A stretch of DNA of 64,000 nt from Methanocella_A sp963792125 (GTDB lineage: Archaea > Halobacteriota > Methanocellia > Methanocellales > Methanocellaceae). Within the stretch, counting starts at the first letter, position 1. The number at the start of each line of letters is the position of its first letter. The stretch is taken from contig CAWBVA010000012.1 of the NCBI GenBank assembly GCA_963792125.1, forward strand, positions 62,001-126,000, read 5' to 3'. Position numbers and translations under genes: made by a program. Below the pieces are notes generated by a model. The model did not search any database. It had not been told where the DNA came from and saw nothing but the letters and a program-made list of their open reading frames with translations. This document shows, one piece after another, positions 1-10,563 of this stretch.

Positions 1-1884
1 GCGGTCATTATCATCGGCCTCTATTTTCACGTGATGCAGGCACTGCTGCCTATAGCGGCGCTCTTGCTGGCCCTGGGTATCTTCCTGACAAGTACGGATG
101 CAAATGTCCGTAACCTGTCGGGGATACTATCATTCTATTTCGGTGCCAGCACGCTGTCCAATGTAGCCTGGTATCTGGTCCCCGCCATTGTCGACAGCGA
201 CCTGGTGCAGACGGCCGACTATTATTACGTGACCGGCATGTTCTGGCTCTTAGGCTATGTGGGGATAGCATATGTGCTGCTCAACATGAAAAACTCCATG
301 CAATGGTATATAGACCACAGGCTCGACCGACTGATCACGGCGATTGCCGTGATAGGCTTCTTCCTTGTAGCGCTCCTGGTCTTCCTGAACATGCGATGGG
401 ACAGCCCGAACGTCATCGACATTCTCATACTGCTCGTTTACCTGTGCTTCGACATGATCATCCTTATGATGGCGCTGAAGCTCATCTACATGAACCTGAA
501 GAGGAAGCTCAGGTTCCTTGTAAACGCGGTCCTGCTGTTCTTCGGCATCAATATGCTGGGCGACCTGCTCTTCGAGTGCCGGTGGCTGTTCAAGCTCAGC
601 AGCATGATGTCATTCAATATTGTGGGCCTCGGGTGGGCGCTGAACATCAGGAACACCACCGACCTGGTATACGAGGTGGCGCTGCTGCTCATGACCGGCT
701 GCCTGTTCCTGTACCTGATCGACCCGTTCCGCAGCAGGGCGCTCGATGACGCCCGGAGGCGACTGAAGGATACACAGCTATTTGTCGACGATCTCGTGGC
801 CAAGTCGCCTGACGCAACCTGCATCTTCAGCCATGAGGGCCGCCTGCTGCTGGTCAACGACTCGTTCCTGCGCACATTCGGCCTGGACCGGAAAAACATA
901 AGTAACGCTTTTAATATGTTCAGCCATGTGAGCCAGATCATGCCGGAGGAACGGATATTCCAGCAGATATCCATTGTAAGAAACGGCGAGACAGTGATCA
1001 TTCCCAGGATAAAAATTTCCGGCATCACGGGCGGGCGACAGGGCGACTTCTACATTAACCTGAAGGTGTTCCCCACATTCGGCGCCAGCGGCCGGATCAT
1101 CAACTACGTGATGATCATCGAGGACATCACCGACCGGGTCCGCCTGGAGGACGACCTGCTGAAGGCATACAGCAGCCTCAAAGAAGAGTACGAGCGCAAG
1201 ACGGACTTCACCAACGCGGCCGCACATGAATTGCGGACGCCGCTGACGCCGATCATCGGCTACACAGACATCCTGAAGTCGGAGATCGAGGACGAGCGCC
1301 ACCGGGGATACCTGGAGATCATCGAGCGTAACGCCATCAGGCAGAAGAACATGGTGAACCGTATGCTGGAGCTGGCCAGCCTGGACGCCGGCATGGCTCA
1401 CGTCAACAGTTCGGAGTTCCCGGTCCTGCCGCTGGTGAACGAAGTGGCCGACAACTACCGGACGGTCAACCCGGACATCCGGGTAGACGTGCCCGAAGGG
1501 CTCCGGGTAACGTCAGACGCCGACGTCATCCGTCACGTCCTCGACAACCTCGTCTCCAACGCGGTGAAATACAGCACGAACGGCGGGCAGATCGAGATAA
1601 GGGCTGTCGAGGACGGCGATCATTACCGGTTCTCGGTCAAAGACCAGGGCGCAGGCATCCCGCGGGACGAATGGGACCGCATCTTCGAGCGGTTCTACAT
1701 CGTCGGAGGCGACAAAGACAACCGCACCAGCGGCCGCGTGGGATTGGGCCTGGCGCTCGTAAAGGCGTACGTCAACCTGATCGGAGGTACGGTCTCGCTG
1801 GAGAGCGAGCCGGGCAAAGGCTCCACCTTTTTCTTCACGGTCCCTAAGGTGAACCAGACGGCTGGCCAGGCAGCTAACGTTTAA
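1..1884 (+). CDS. Membrane PAS sensor histidine kinase (5' end outside window)
   Basis: The frame is open from base 1, so the true start may lie upstream; a GTG at 31 and ATG at 34 are internal possibilities. The first ~240 residues hold about seven hydrophobic helices, like 7TM sensor modules of histidine kinases. A PAS domain follows at about residues 255-375 (ends in 'IIEDITDRVRLEDDL'), then HisKA with H-box 'AAAHELRTPLTPIIGY', then HATPase_c with N-box 'LVSNAVKYS', G1 'DQGAGIP' and G2 'GLGLALVKAY'. All catalytic boxes look intact, so it should autophosphorylate on the H-box His and signal from the membrane. No receiver is fused; the receivers at 3.1-4.8 kb are on the other strand and only loosely linked. 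The ligand cannot be told from sequence. Confidence 0.9.
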   Translation, partial: AVIIIGLYFHVMQALLPIAALLLALGIFLTSTDANVRNLSGILSFYFGASTLSNVAWYLVPAIVDSDLVQTADYYYVTGMFWLLGYVGIAYVLLNMKNSMQWYIDHRLDRLITAIAVIGFFLVALLVFLNMRWDSPNVIDILILLVYLCFDMIILMMALKLIYMNLKRKLRFLVNAVLLFFGINMLGDLLFECRWLFKLSSMMSFNIVGLGWALNIRNTTDLVYEVALLLMTGCLFLYLIDPFRSRALDDARRRLKDTQLFVDDLVAKSPDATCIFSHEGRLLLVNDSFLRTFGLDRKNISNAFNMFSHVSQIMPEERIFQQISIVRNGETVIIPRIKISGITGGRQGDFYINLKVFPTFGASGRIINYVMIIEDITDRVRLEDDLLKAYSSLKEEYERKTDFTNAAAHELRTPLTPIIGYTDILKSEIEDERHRGYLEIIERNAIRQKNMVNRMLELASLDAGMAHVNSSEFPVLPLVNEVADNYRTVNPDIRVDVPEGLRVTSDADVIRHVLDNLVSNAVKYSTNGGQIEIRAVEDGDHYRFSVKDQGAGIPRDEWDRIFERFYIVGGDKDNRTSGRVGLGLALVKAYVNLIGGTVSLESEPGKGSTFFFTVPKVNQTAGQAANV

Positions 1885-1935
1885 TAAGGGTTAACGTCCT
1901 GTAAGGATTATCGACAGGTTAGTGTGTGACCGCCA

Positions 1936-3088
1936 ATGGCGTTAAAAAAGATCTCGTTTCCTGCATTGAAGGTCCCGGATGACATGGCTTATATCCTGGG
2001 ATTGTTCGTTATCACACGGATCGCCCTCACAGCCGTCGGCCACTTCGCGCACGTCGTCCTGTGGAAGCAGTCCTTCAGCGGCCTGGAAGCATTCACGAAA
2101 ATATGGACCGTCTGGGACGGGTGGTGGTATATCGGCATAGCCAGAGACGGGTACTCTGCGCTGCCGGTCAATAGTGTAGACATGGCGAACTACGCCTTTT
2201 TCCCCCTGTACCCGGCGCTCGTGAGGCTGGCCTCGCTCGCGGTCGGCGACTATGCGCTCTCGGGAATCATCGTGTCCAACATCTGCCTTCTCGTGGCCTG
2301 CTACTACATCTACAGGTACGTCGGGCTTGACTCGGACCAGGCGACGGCAAAGCGATCGGTGAAATACCTGATCCTCTTCCCCGCCGCGTTCGTCTTCTCG
2401 GCGGTGCTGACGGAATCGCTGTTCGTGGCCCTCGTGATCGCATGCCTTTACTATGCCAGGAAGGGTAACTGGCTGGCGGCCGGAGTACTGGGGTTCTTCG
2501 TGCCGCTGGCCAGGCTGCCCGGCCTGGCCATCGTCGTGCCGCTGTCATACGAGTACGTGAGGCAGAACGCCCCGTCGCTCGCGGCGCTCAAAGATCATGT
2601 ATTGCAACGCCTGGCGAAGCCGGATGTGCTCGCGCTGCTGATGCCCACTGCTCGGCCTGGGGCTATTCTCGGCCGGCAACTATTACCTGACCGGAGACTT
2701 CCTCGGGTTCCTCCGCATACAGTCGACCTGGGGCGGCCACATGGTCCTGCCGCCCGTCGAGCTGCTGACCCGTCTCGACCCGGACAATGGCGCCATTTTC
2801 ACCGGAGCGATCTTCACCGTGGCAGCGCTGGCGCTGATGCTGCTGTTCATCCGTAAGGTGGACTTCGGCGCATGGACGCTGGGCATCATCCTGATACTCA
2901 TCCCATTATTCTCCGCCCAGTCCTGCTACAGCATGCTGCGCTACCTGGCGGTAGTCTTTCCGCTGTTCATCATAGCCGCAAAAGTGACCAGGGACAAAAG
3001 AGTCGATACAGCCCTTACTATAGTGCTCGTCATTATCGAAGGGATTTTCATGGCCCTCTGGACGACGTGGAGCTCGCTGATCGTCTAA
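1936..3088 (+). CDS. PIG-V-like membrane mannosyltransferase, frameshifted
   Basis: A multi-pass membrane protein starting at ATG 1936. The N-terminal half carries 'WDGWWYIGIARDGY' and 'FFPLYPALVRL', typical of the PIG-V/GPI mannosyltransferase-2-like family (GT-C fold, dolichyl-phosphate sugar donors). Near base 2640 the frame moves by one: frame 1 becomes non-membrane-like, while frame 2 reads on with 'LFSAGNYYLTGDFLGFLRI' and further helices to the stop at 3088. Joined, the product is about 383 aa, normal for the family. Either there is a base-call error at about 2640 or the gene is inactive. It probably adds sugar to a lipid-linked or surface glycan. Family call fairly sure, substrate unknown. 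Confidence 0.75.
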
Positions 3089-3103
3089 AACAGATTAGCA
3101 TGT

Positions 3104-4339
3104 TCAAGGCTTTGTGTCCACAGTCACATCCGCAGCAGGAAGCACGACTACGAAACGGCTGCCGGCACTGCGATTTCCGGAGACACGGTCCTCGACCCAC
3201 ACCTCTCCGGAATATTTGTCCAGTAGCGCCCTGACCAGGTACAGCCCCAGGCCACTGCCATGTGCCCTGGTCGCTCCCCGGCGCAACCGGTTGAATATCT
3301 TTTCCTTCATTTCATCGGGGACGCCCGGCCCGTTGTCCTCTACAAGCGACCCGGTAAGAGGCCTGACCCGTCTTTACACGTTTCTTTCAAGAGCTTGATA
3401 TTGATGGTCACATGGCCGTCAGAGTGCTTGATGGAATTGCCTACCAGGTTGGTAAACACGTCGGTCAGGAGCTCGTTCGCCATCACGAAACAGCCGTCGA
3501 CGGGGGTATAGTCGATGGTCACCTGGCTGCCCGGGATATCGGAGTAGCTGTCCACCACTTCAGAGAGCATCGGGCCGAGCTCGATCAGACTCTGCCGCAT
3601 CTCGCCCGATTTGACCCGTTGCAGCTTTCTTACATTGTCGATCAGTCTCGAGCTGGCTATGAGGTGGTCCAGCGGCTTTTTCATGAGCTCCTTAGCCTCT
3701 TCGTCATGGTCGATCGATTCCAGGGCCAGCTCCAGGAAGCCCGAGGCGATGTGGTTCATATTGTTGATGTCGTGGGCCATCAGGTCAACGTACAGCTCAG
3801 CCTGGGCCTTCGACTCCTTCAGCTCGGCCTCGGCATGTTCGCGCTGCTCGATTTCCTCGCGCAGCGACTTGTTAGCCTCGGAGAGCTCCATGGTCCGCTG
3901 GATGACTCGCATCTCCAGCTCGTTGTGCGCTATCCTGACCGCATCCTCCAGCCGTTTCCGCTCGATCGCATAGCGAATTGAACGGGCCAGCATGTCAGAA
4001 TTAATGGTGTCCTTGACAATATAGTCCTGAAGCCCGCTCCGCAACAGGGAAATGGCAAGCTGCTCGTCGTCCAGGCCGGTCAGTATGATGACCGGCATAT
4101 TCGGTACATGCCTGACCAGCTTTTCGAATGTCTCCGGGCCGCTGCTGTCAGGCAGCGTAAGGTCAAGCAGCACAACGTCGACCGGGTTGTTTTTGATGTA
4201 ATCGATCCCTTTCGAGAGCCGATCGACCCATGCCAGGTCAAAAGTAGATCGCTTGGACTTCAGCCAGTATCTCCCGGATGAGCCGGGCATCGCCGGGATT
4301 ATCTTCGACCAGCAGTGCCTTGATTAAATTTTTCTTCAT
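3104..4339 (-). CDS. Receiver-histidine kinase hybrid (HDINN type), two frameshifts
   Basis: It starts at ATG 4339 and overlaps the upstream receiver gene by ATGA, so it is translationally coupled. The order is an N-terminal receiver ('ALLVEDNPGDARLIREI', 'VVLLDLTLPDSSGPETF' with the phospho-Asp), a coiled coil ('MRVIQRTMELSEANKSLREE'), an unusual DHp helix with 'DLMAHDINNMNHIASGFLE', and HATPase_c (N-box 'NLVGNSIKHS', G2 'GSGLGLYLV'). The frame shifts at about 4250 and again at about 3360. The two shifts cancel, so first and last segments share a frame and the joined protein is about 411 aa. The DHp resembles that of the kinase at 27679-30523. It probably takes phosphate or signal from the upstream receiver system. 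Confidence 0.8.
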
Positions 4340-4791
4340 TTGCCAGTGACCTTCGGCAGCGTTACAATGGAGACCCAGAAGTCCTCGATAGCCTTGACGA
4401 CCTCGATGAACTTATCAAGGTCAATGGGCTTGACGACATAGCAGTTAGCATGGAGATTGTAGCTTTTAACGATGTCTTCCTCCGCCTTGGATGTGGTCAT
4501 GATGACCACGGGTATGTGCATCAGGAGGGGGTCCTGCTTGATCACGGCCAGCACCGCTCTGCCGTCCATCCTCGGCATGTTGAGGTCGAGCAGAATCAGG
4601 TCGATGTCCGGGGCGTTCGCGAACTTGCCCGTTTTCCTCAGGGCTTCGAGGGCTTCGATGCCGTCTTTGGCCACGGTCAGCCTGTTCTTGATCTTCCCTT
4701 CTTTCAGGGCTTCCATTGTCAGGCGTACGTCTGCCGGGTTGTCTTCGACCAGCAGAATATCTACAAACCTACTTTTCGAATCATTGTACAT
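4336..4791 (-). CDS. Stand-alone response regulator (Rcp1/CheY-like)
   Basis: A 151-aa single receiver domain. The acidic pocket is 'LLVEDNPADV', the phospho-acceptor Asp lies in 'LILLDLNMPRMDG', and the conserved Lys is in 'YVVKPIDLDKF'. A short C-terminal tail and the insertion before the phospho-site are typical of Rcp1-type regulators that pair with PAS or phytochrome-like kinases. It sits between the PAS-array kinase upstream (stop 4807, 15-nt gap) and the receiver-kinase hybrid downstream (ATGA overlap), giving a three-gene phosphorelay operon. With no output domain it probably passes phosphate to, or competes with, its neighbours. Confidence 0.92.
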   Translation of the reverse strand: MYNDSKSRFVDILLVEDNPADVRLTMEALKEGKIKNRLTVAKDGIEALEALRKTGKFANAPDIDLILLDLNMPRMDGRAVLAVIKQDPLLMHIPVVIMTTSKAEEDIVKSYNLHANCYVVKPIDLDKFIEVVKAIEDFWVSIVTLPKVTGK

Positions 4792-4806
4792 TTCTTGTCA
4801 CCCACG

Positions 4807-7196
4807 TTACCCACGCGCCGGAATCGTGAACAGGAACGTCGAGCCCTTGCCGGGCGCCGACTCCACCCAAATGCGACCACCGTGGCGCTCTACTATCTTT
4901 TTACATATGGCTAAGCCAATGCCGCTGCCAGGGTACTCGGCCCTGGTGTGCAGGCGTGAAAATATGATGAATATGCGGTTGAAGTACTCCGGGTCGATGC
5001 CGATGCCATTGTCGCTCACTCCGAATCGCCACGTGTCCCCGTCCCGGGTCGCGGATACGTGGACCCGGGGCGGCACGTCCCCCCGGAACTTGATGCCGTT
5101 GCTCACCAGGTTCTGGAAGAGCTGCAGCATCTGGAGGTCGTCTGCGGTCACCGTCGGCAACGGGTCGTGCGTAACGGTTGCATCGTTCTCGTTAATAGAG
5201 ACCTTCAGGTTATCCATCATGACTGCGAATACTGATTCCAGGTCGACGGCCTCGAATGGCTTGCCGCGTGTCCCGACGCGAGAGTATGTCAACAGGTCGT
5301 TGATCAGCTGCTGCATGCGTGTCGAGCCCTCGACGGCATAGCCAATGAATTCTTTGGCGTCCTGGTCCAGCTTGTCGCCATAGCGGCGGTCCAGCAGCTT
5401 CACGTAGCTTGCCACCATCCTGAGCGGCTCCTGCAGGTCGTGGGAGGCCACATAAGCAAACTGCTGGAGTTCGGCGTTAGAGCGCTCGACCTCGATCATC
5501 TTCTCTTTCAACGCATCCTGGGCTTTCTTCTGTTCGGTGATGTCCCGGGCTGCCGCAAACACACCGATGACCCTGCCATTCTCGTCTTTATACAAAGAAG
5601 CGTTGTAGATGACCGGAGTAATATGACCGTCGCTGTGTAAGATTTCCAGCGGGTAATCCGTGACGGAGCCTTGCTCGAACACCTGCATGTAACCTTACGG
5701 GCTTTCGCCGGTTCAGTGAAGTAGTCCGAGAAGTCAGTACCGATCAGCAGGTCCCTCGAGAATCCGGTGACAGCCTCGGTCGCGACGTTGACATCCAGTA
5801 ATTTTGCCGTCAGGAGCGATAATGACAATATGCCGATGCGGATCTCCAGCGGGTAATCCGTGACAGAGCCGTGCTCGAACACCTGCATATAACCTTTACG
5901 GGCCTTCGCCGGCTCTGTGAAGTAGTCCGAGAAGTCCATGCCGATCAGCCGGTCCCTCGAAAATCCGGTGACAGCCTCGGTCGCCATGTTGACGTCAGTA
6001 ATTTTGCCGTCCGGCGAGATGGTGACCAGCGGGTCCAGGCTCGCCTCGATCAGGCTGCGGTTATAAGCGCTCGCCACTTTGAAAGCGTCCTCGGCCCGTT
6101 TCCGATCGGTAATGTCCCGGGCTGCCGCAAACACACCGATGACCCTGCCATTCTCGTCTTTATACAAAGAAGCGTTGTAAATGACCGGAGTAATATGCCC
6201 GTCACGGTGCAAGATTTCCAGCGGGTAATCCGAGACCATGCCCTCCCGGAACACCGTGAGGTAGCCTTCCTTCGCTTTCGTTGGCTCCGTGAAATAGTTG
6301 GAGAAATCCGTGCCGATCAGCCGCTCTCGGGGGTAACCGGTAACGACTTCCGTAGCCCGGTTGACATCGGTAATCCGGCCGTCCGGGGCAATAGTGACAA
6401 GCGGGTCCAGACTCGCCTCGATCAGGCTGCGGTTATAGGCGTTAGCAAGCTCGATGGCTTCTTCGGCCTTCTTCCGCTCCGTGATGTCTCGCGCTACCGC
6501 GAAGACGCCGATGACCGCACCAGCCTCGTCACGATAGACGGACGCATTGTACAGCACAGGCGTTATGCGCCCGTTACGATGCCGGATCTCCAGCGGATAG
6601 TCCTTTACCGATCCCGTCTCGAATACTGTCTGGTACCCTTTGCGGGCCTTCACTGGCTCGGTGAAGTAGTTGGAGAAATCCGTGCCGATCAGCTTCTCCC
6701 GGGGATACCCGGTAACGGCTTCCGTAGCCTTGTTGATGTCTGTGATATGGCCGTCCGGCGCGATAGTCACCATCGGGTCTATGCTCGCCTCGATCAGGCT
6801 ACGATTGTAGGCACTGGCATGCCGTATTGCCTCTTCGGCCTTCTTCCGCTCGGTGATATCGCGGGCGGCCGCAAACACGCCGATGACCTTCCCGGCATCG
6901 TCACGATAGACGGACGCATTGTACAGCACAGGAGTCAGATGGCCGTCCCTGTGCCTGATTTCGAGAGGATAGTCAGTGACAGAGCCTTCCTCGAAAACAC
7001 GTTTGTAGCCCTCGCGTGCTTTCTCCGGCTCCGTAAAGTAATCGGAAAAATCAGTCCCTATGAGCTTCTCCCTCGGGTATCCGGTGACAGTTTCCGTGGA
7101 TTTGTTGACGTCGGTGACCCGGCCGTCAGGCGCGATAGTAACAAGCGGGTCCAGACTCGCCTCGATCAGGCTACGGTTATAAGCACTGGCATTTGA
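4807..7196 (-). CDS. Tandem-PAS sensor histidine kinase, N-terminus unresolved, frameshifted
   Basis: From the 5' side there are four near-identical PAS units of exactly 372 bp (124 aa), each starting around 'AYNRSLIEAS' and ending 'ITERKKAEEA' or similar. Then comes a chimeric unit, HisKA ('YVASHDLQEPLRMVASYV') and HATPase_c (N-box 'LVSNGIKFRG', G1 'DNGIGID', G2 'GSGIGLAICKK'). The frame is open up to a stop at 7317-7319, but no ATG, GTG or TTG occurs upstream of GTG 6929, so the 5' end looks truncated or lost. Frameshifts lie near 5838 and 5803 (at a repeat-repeat junction) and near 5695, where a T is missing relative to the sister repeat. It heads the operon with the receiver at 4336-4791. 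Confidence 0.8.
5690..7196 (-). repeat. 372-bp tandem PAS-coding repeat array
   Basis: The word CGCCTCGATCAGG recurs at 6042, 6414, 6786 and 7158, exactly 372 bp apart, marking four tandem copies of a PAS-coding unit with high nucleotide identity. A fifth, shortened copy follows at about 5690-5860, in which the first half of one unit is joined to the second half of the next with about 190 bp missing. This is what unequal recombination inside a tandem array would give. Confidence 0.85.
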
Positions 7197-7316
7197 AGGG
7201 CTGTGGTCCCCGTAGTTTATTTTATGTGTCTTACCCGTAACAAAGCGCCTCCCAAGGTTAGAAACCTGCTTGAGTAGGATGATATTTTGATCGTTAATAA
7301 AAGATATATTTAGTGG

Positions 7317-7552
7317 TCACAATAGAAATAAAATAAAATAATTCTATGAATAAATGAAACAAGGTAGATTTAATCTATTTTACTGACCGTCGCTGCACAG
7401 ATATCGGTGATAGGTTAAAAACGCGATTCGTACGCACGCAGGTACATGCGAGCGCCCGTTCGTCCGGCATGCGACGATAAGCATAACATTTTCGTCATAC
7501 GGGCAGGCTGGCCTGGCAAAAGACTCCCGGGCCATGTCCTGCTGCCGCAAAG
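7317..7552. other. AT-rich intergenic gap upstream of the PAS kinase
   Basis: About 235 bp between the first in-frame stop upstream of the PAS kinase and the aspS stop codon. It is markedly AT-rich at 7280-7380. I see no gene, no start codon for the kinase and no convincing hairpin. It may hold the kinase promoter or the remains of its lost N-terminus. Confidence 0.4.
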
Positions 7553-8857
7553 TTACGGCGTGAGCCGCACCCGGTCCCTCGGGAACAGCACGGCCTCACG
7601 CACGTTGTTCAGGTTCAGCATCGTCTGGACAAGACGCTCGGCACCAAGACCCCAGCCTGCATGGGGAGGCATACCGTAGCGGAACGCGTCCAGGTAGAAG
7701 GTAAAGCTCTCTGGGGCCAGGTCTCTGGCTTCCAGGTTCTGGACCAGTTTTGCGTACCGGTGCTCGCGCTGCGCTCCGGAGGAAAGCTCCATGCGGGGGT
7801 GCATGAGATCAAACGCCATGCATATCTCCGGGTGGTCGTCATAGGCTTGCGTGTAGAAAGCCCGCAGTCCGGTCGGCCAGTCCATGATGAAGTAGTGCTC
7901 GCCGATGGCAGCGCCGACCGCGTGTTCCGCAGTGGAGTCCAGGTCGTCGCCGTATTCAATGCTCGCGCACTCAGGGTTCGCCTTCGCAATGGCGATAGCC
8001 TCCGCGTACGGGAGGCGTCTGAACGGAGTTTTCGGGACCTGCAGGTCGATGCCCAGCTCGCCCAGCTCGCGGACACAGTTCTCTTTGACGTGCTGATAAA
8101 CATAAGCGATCGCATTCTCCAGCAGGACCATGACGTCCTCCATGCTGACGAAGGAAAGCTCGACGTCGATGGAGGTGGCCTCGTTGAGGTGTTTGCGCGT
8201 CGCGTGCTCTTCCGCACGGAAGATGGGGCCGATCTCGTAGACACGGTCCATGCCGGCGGCCATCATCATCTGCTTGTAGAGCTGCGGGCTCTGGTTGAGG
8301 AACGCCTCACGGTCGAAGTAGGATATGGGGAACAGCGCGGTGCCGCCCTCGGTAGCCGTGGCCACGATCTTGGGCGTGGCGATCTCCAGGCAGCCGTTGG
8401 CGCTAAGGAAGTCGCGCATCGCCTTCATGGCCCGGGCACGGATGACGAAAACTGCGGTCGTCTGCGGGCTCCGCAGGTCCATGAACCTGGCGTCCAGCCG
8501 GGTGTCCAGCTCGGCCGGGACCTTGCCGGTCGGGTCGAGCGGCAGCGGCGCATCCGCCATGGACAGCACCTCGATCTCCGTCGGTATGAGCTCGTAGCCA
8601 TGCGGCGCTTTCGCCTCTGCCTTGACTGTGCCCCCCACCGATACGACAGACTCGCGACTCAAGCTCCTCGCGATGTCGACGATCTCTTTCGGCACTTTCT
8701 TCTTCGGCATGGTGACCTGGACCAGGCCTTCCCGGTCCCGCATGATAAGGAACGACAGTCCCCCGAAGTCCCGTATCTCGTGGACCCAGCCGCTGACAAT
8801 GACGGGCTGGCCGTTCATCTCCGGCTTGATCTCGCTGGAATAGTGAGTCCTCTTCAT
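7553..8857 (-). CDS. aspS: Aspartyl-tRNA synthetase, archaeal type
   Basis: Charges tRNA-Asp (and, in many archaea, also tRNA-Asn) with aspartate. The 434-aa length suits the archaeal/eukaryal form, without the bacterial GAD insertion. An N-terminal OB-fold anticodon-binding domain (about 1-105, 'VSGWVHEIRDFGGLSFL') is followed by the class II core: motif 2 'FRAEEHATRKHLNEATSID' and motif 3 'GWGLGAERLVQTML'. The start ATG at 8857 has a purine-rich RBS (GAGGTAT) just upstream. Its 5' neighbour on the same strand is hisD, 28 bp away, so the two may be co-transcribed. No AspRS/AsnRS discrimination can be asserted from this reading. Confidence 0.97.
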   Translation of the reverse strand: MKRTHYSSEIKPEMNGQPVIVSGWVHEIRDFGGLSFLIMRDREGLVQVTMPKKKVPKEIVDIARSLSRESVVSVGGTVKAEAKAPHGYELIPTEIEVLSMADAPLPLDPTGKVPAELDTRLDARFMDLRSPQTTAVFVIRARAMKAMRDFLSANGCLEIATPKIVATATEGGTALFPISYFDREAFLNQSPQLYKQMMMAAGMDRVYEIGPIFRAEEHATRKHLNEATSIDVELSFVSMEDVMVLLENAIAYVYQHVKENCVRELGELGIDLQVPKTPFRRLPYAEAIAIAKANPECASIEYGDDLDSTAEHAVGAAIGEHYFIMDWPTGLRAFYTQAYDDHPEICMAFDLMHPRMELSSGAQREHRYAKLVQNLEARDLAPESFTFYLDAFRYGMPPHAGWGLGAERLVQTMLNLNNVREAVLFPRDRVRLTP

Positions 8858-8885
8858 CGCAATACCTCTTTTTCAAATGATGTGA

Positions 8886-10151
8886 TTAATCGAATCTTCT
8901 TGCCACCGACTTTGCATGGGCATCGAAACCCTCGATGCCCGCCAGCGCTATGATCGTGTCTTTGATGCTTTCCAGCCCTTCCCGGTCGATCATCTGCACA
9001 CTCGTCAGTTTCAGGAACTGCATGGTGTTCATGCCCGAGAAAGTCTTCGCGAAGCCGCCCGTGGGCAGCACGTGGTTCGCGCCGCTCGCGTAGTCGCCTG
9101 CGGCCACAGGTGCGTATTCGCCGACGTAGATGGTCCCTGCGTTCTTCACGCCATTCAGGACCGGCAGCGGGTTCGCGGCCATGATCTCGACGTGCTCCGG
9201 GGCGATCTCATTGCATGCGTCGATGGCCTGCTTCAGGTCGTCCGCCACGAAGAACACCTTGCCGGCCTTTTCGATGATCTGCTTCCGTGTCGCCGTTTCA
9301 GTCTGCCGCTTTACCTCGGCCTCGACAGCCATAGCGAGATTCATGGAAGGCGTCAGGAGCACGGCCATAGCGTTGACGTCGTGCTCGCACTGGGCGATCA
9401 TGTCGGCAGCCACAAGGACAGGGTTCGCACTCTCGTCTGCGATGATCGCCACTTCACTGGGCCCCGCCGGCATGTCGATCTCACATACGCCGCGGACATA
9501 CATCTTGGCCGCAGTAACGTAGGCGTTACCAGGGCCGATGATCTTCTCCACCTTCGGGATGCTCTCCGTGCCGTAGGCCATGGCGGCGACAGCCTGTACA
9601 CCGCCGACCCGGTAAATCCGGTCGGCCCCGGCCATGGCGAGCGCCGTGATAGTTAGCGGGTGCACTGTGCCGTCCTTCCGGGGGGGCGTACATGCGATCA
9701 CATCTTCCACACCCGCCACCTTTGCGGGCACAACCAGCATGAGCGCCGACGACGGGTAAGAGCCCGTGCCACCCGGCACGTAGGCGCCGACACTCGACAG
9801 CGGTGTGTACTTCATCCCCAGCCGTATGCCCGGTGATATCTCGGTGAGCCACATGTCCCCGGAAGGCATCTGCAACGAGTGGAAAGTCTCGATGTTGACG
9901 ATGGCGTTCTCGAGATATTCGATGGTCTCCTCGTCGATGAGCTCCATGGCCGCATCGATCTCGTCTTCCGTCACCTCGAAGCTGCTGAGCTCGACGCCGT
10001 CGAACTGTTTCGTGTACTTGCTCACGGCCGCGTCGCCGTTCGCTCTCACGTCGTCGGCGATGCGTTTCGCCGGCTCCATGGCCGACTCGATGCTCGTCCT
10101 CCGCTTAAAGACCTCGTCCAGCGCGCCGGGGCTGGAAAGCTTCCGTATCAT
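8886..10151 (-). CDS. hisD: Histidinol dehydrogenase
   Basis: Catalyses the last two steps of histidine synthesis, L-histidinol to L-histidine with two NAD+. Family signatures are seen: 'YVPGGTGSYPSSALML', 'GPGNAYVTAAK', 'AGPSEVAIIAD', the Zn/active-site region 'IAQCEHD', 'EHVEIM' and 'GANHVLPTGG'. The frame runs upstream to 10199, but MIRKLSSPG at 10151 matches the family start and gives 421 aa, the usual size. Other histidine genes are not adjacent; hisI lies alone at 23.4 kb, so the pathway is scattered here. It is followed closely by aspS on the same strand. Confidence 0.96.
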   Translation of the reverse strand: MIRKLSSPGALDEVFKRRTSIESAMEPAKRIADDVRANGDAAVSKYTKQFDGVELSSFEVTEDEIDAAMELIDEETIEYLENAIVNIETFHSLQMPSGDMWLTEISPGIRLGMKYTPLSSVGAYVPGGTGSYPSSALMLVVPAKVAGVEDVIACTPPRKDGTVHPLTITALAMAGADRIYRVGGVQAVAAMAYGTESIPKVEKIIGPGNAYVTAAKMYVRGVCEIDMPAGPSEVAIIADESANPVLVAADMIAQCEHDVNAMAVLLTPSMNLAMAVEAEVKRQTETATRKQIIEKAGKVFFVADDLKQAIDACNEIAPEHVEIMAANPLPVLNGVKNAGTIYVGEYAPVAAGDYASGANHVLPTGGFAKTFSGMNTMQFLKLTSVQMIDREGLESIKDTIIALAGIEGFDAHAKSVARRFD

Positions 10152-10228
10152 CCGGTTCCCTCGATTAATAATGGCCTGAAATGCCTGTGCATAATACATA
10201 CTGAATGGTCATTAAACTTTGTGTAGGG

Positions 10229-10490
10229 AGGCCACGGAGGTTTCAAAGGGGTATAGCGTCGCAATCTGGAGACGTTCACCACAGGGGACACAGCCTCACG
10301 TGCCACGAGAGCTGCCGGGGCTGGCGACACATATCGAACGCCCAATATGACAATTGTTTTAAAGAAAGTACAGGGGGCTTTTTGATGACAAGAGTCCCGG
10401 TTGACCTTAAAAACAAACCTCTGTGCCGTCCTCTGTGTCCCCTGTGCCCTCTGTGGTGAGACGTCTGCGTGCCTTTTCCAAAAAGGCCTC
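10229..10490. repeat. Inverted repeat, CTCTGTG family
   Basis: The left arm around 10270-10293 (TTCACCACAGGGGACACAG) is matched in reverse complement by the right arm at about 10420-10466 (CTCTGTGTCCCCTGTG and CCTCTGTGGTGAGACGTC). Outer portions pair as well (GGAGGTTTCA near 10236 with the CCTCCGAGACCCTTCAA region near 10485). The spacer is about 120 bp. It fills the gap between divergent hisD and the acetyltransferase and resembles 31188-31396 and 43682-43900. Confidence 0.75.
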
Positions 10491-10563
10491 CGAGACCCTT
10501 CAACAAATACCAAAAACTATTTTCACACGAACCAGCTATGGTACAATAAATTCTGTGATAATT

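Noticed and set aside
5690..7196. Regular 372-bp repeats as a CRISPR array
   Set aside because: Repeats are contiguous, code for PAS domains and have no spacers.
7661..8953. 430-aa frame opposite aspS
   Set aside because: Shadow of a strongly conserved gene; no recognisable domain.
10205..10506. Open frames reading as His-Arg-Gly or Leu-Cys-Val repeats
   Set aside because: They are translations of the CTCTGTG inverted repeat and occur on both strands at every copy; there is no start signal or coding character.
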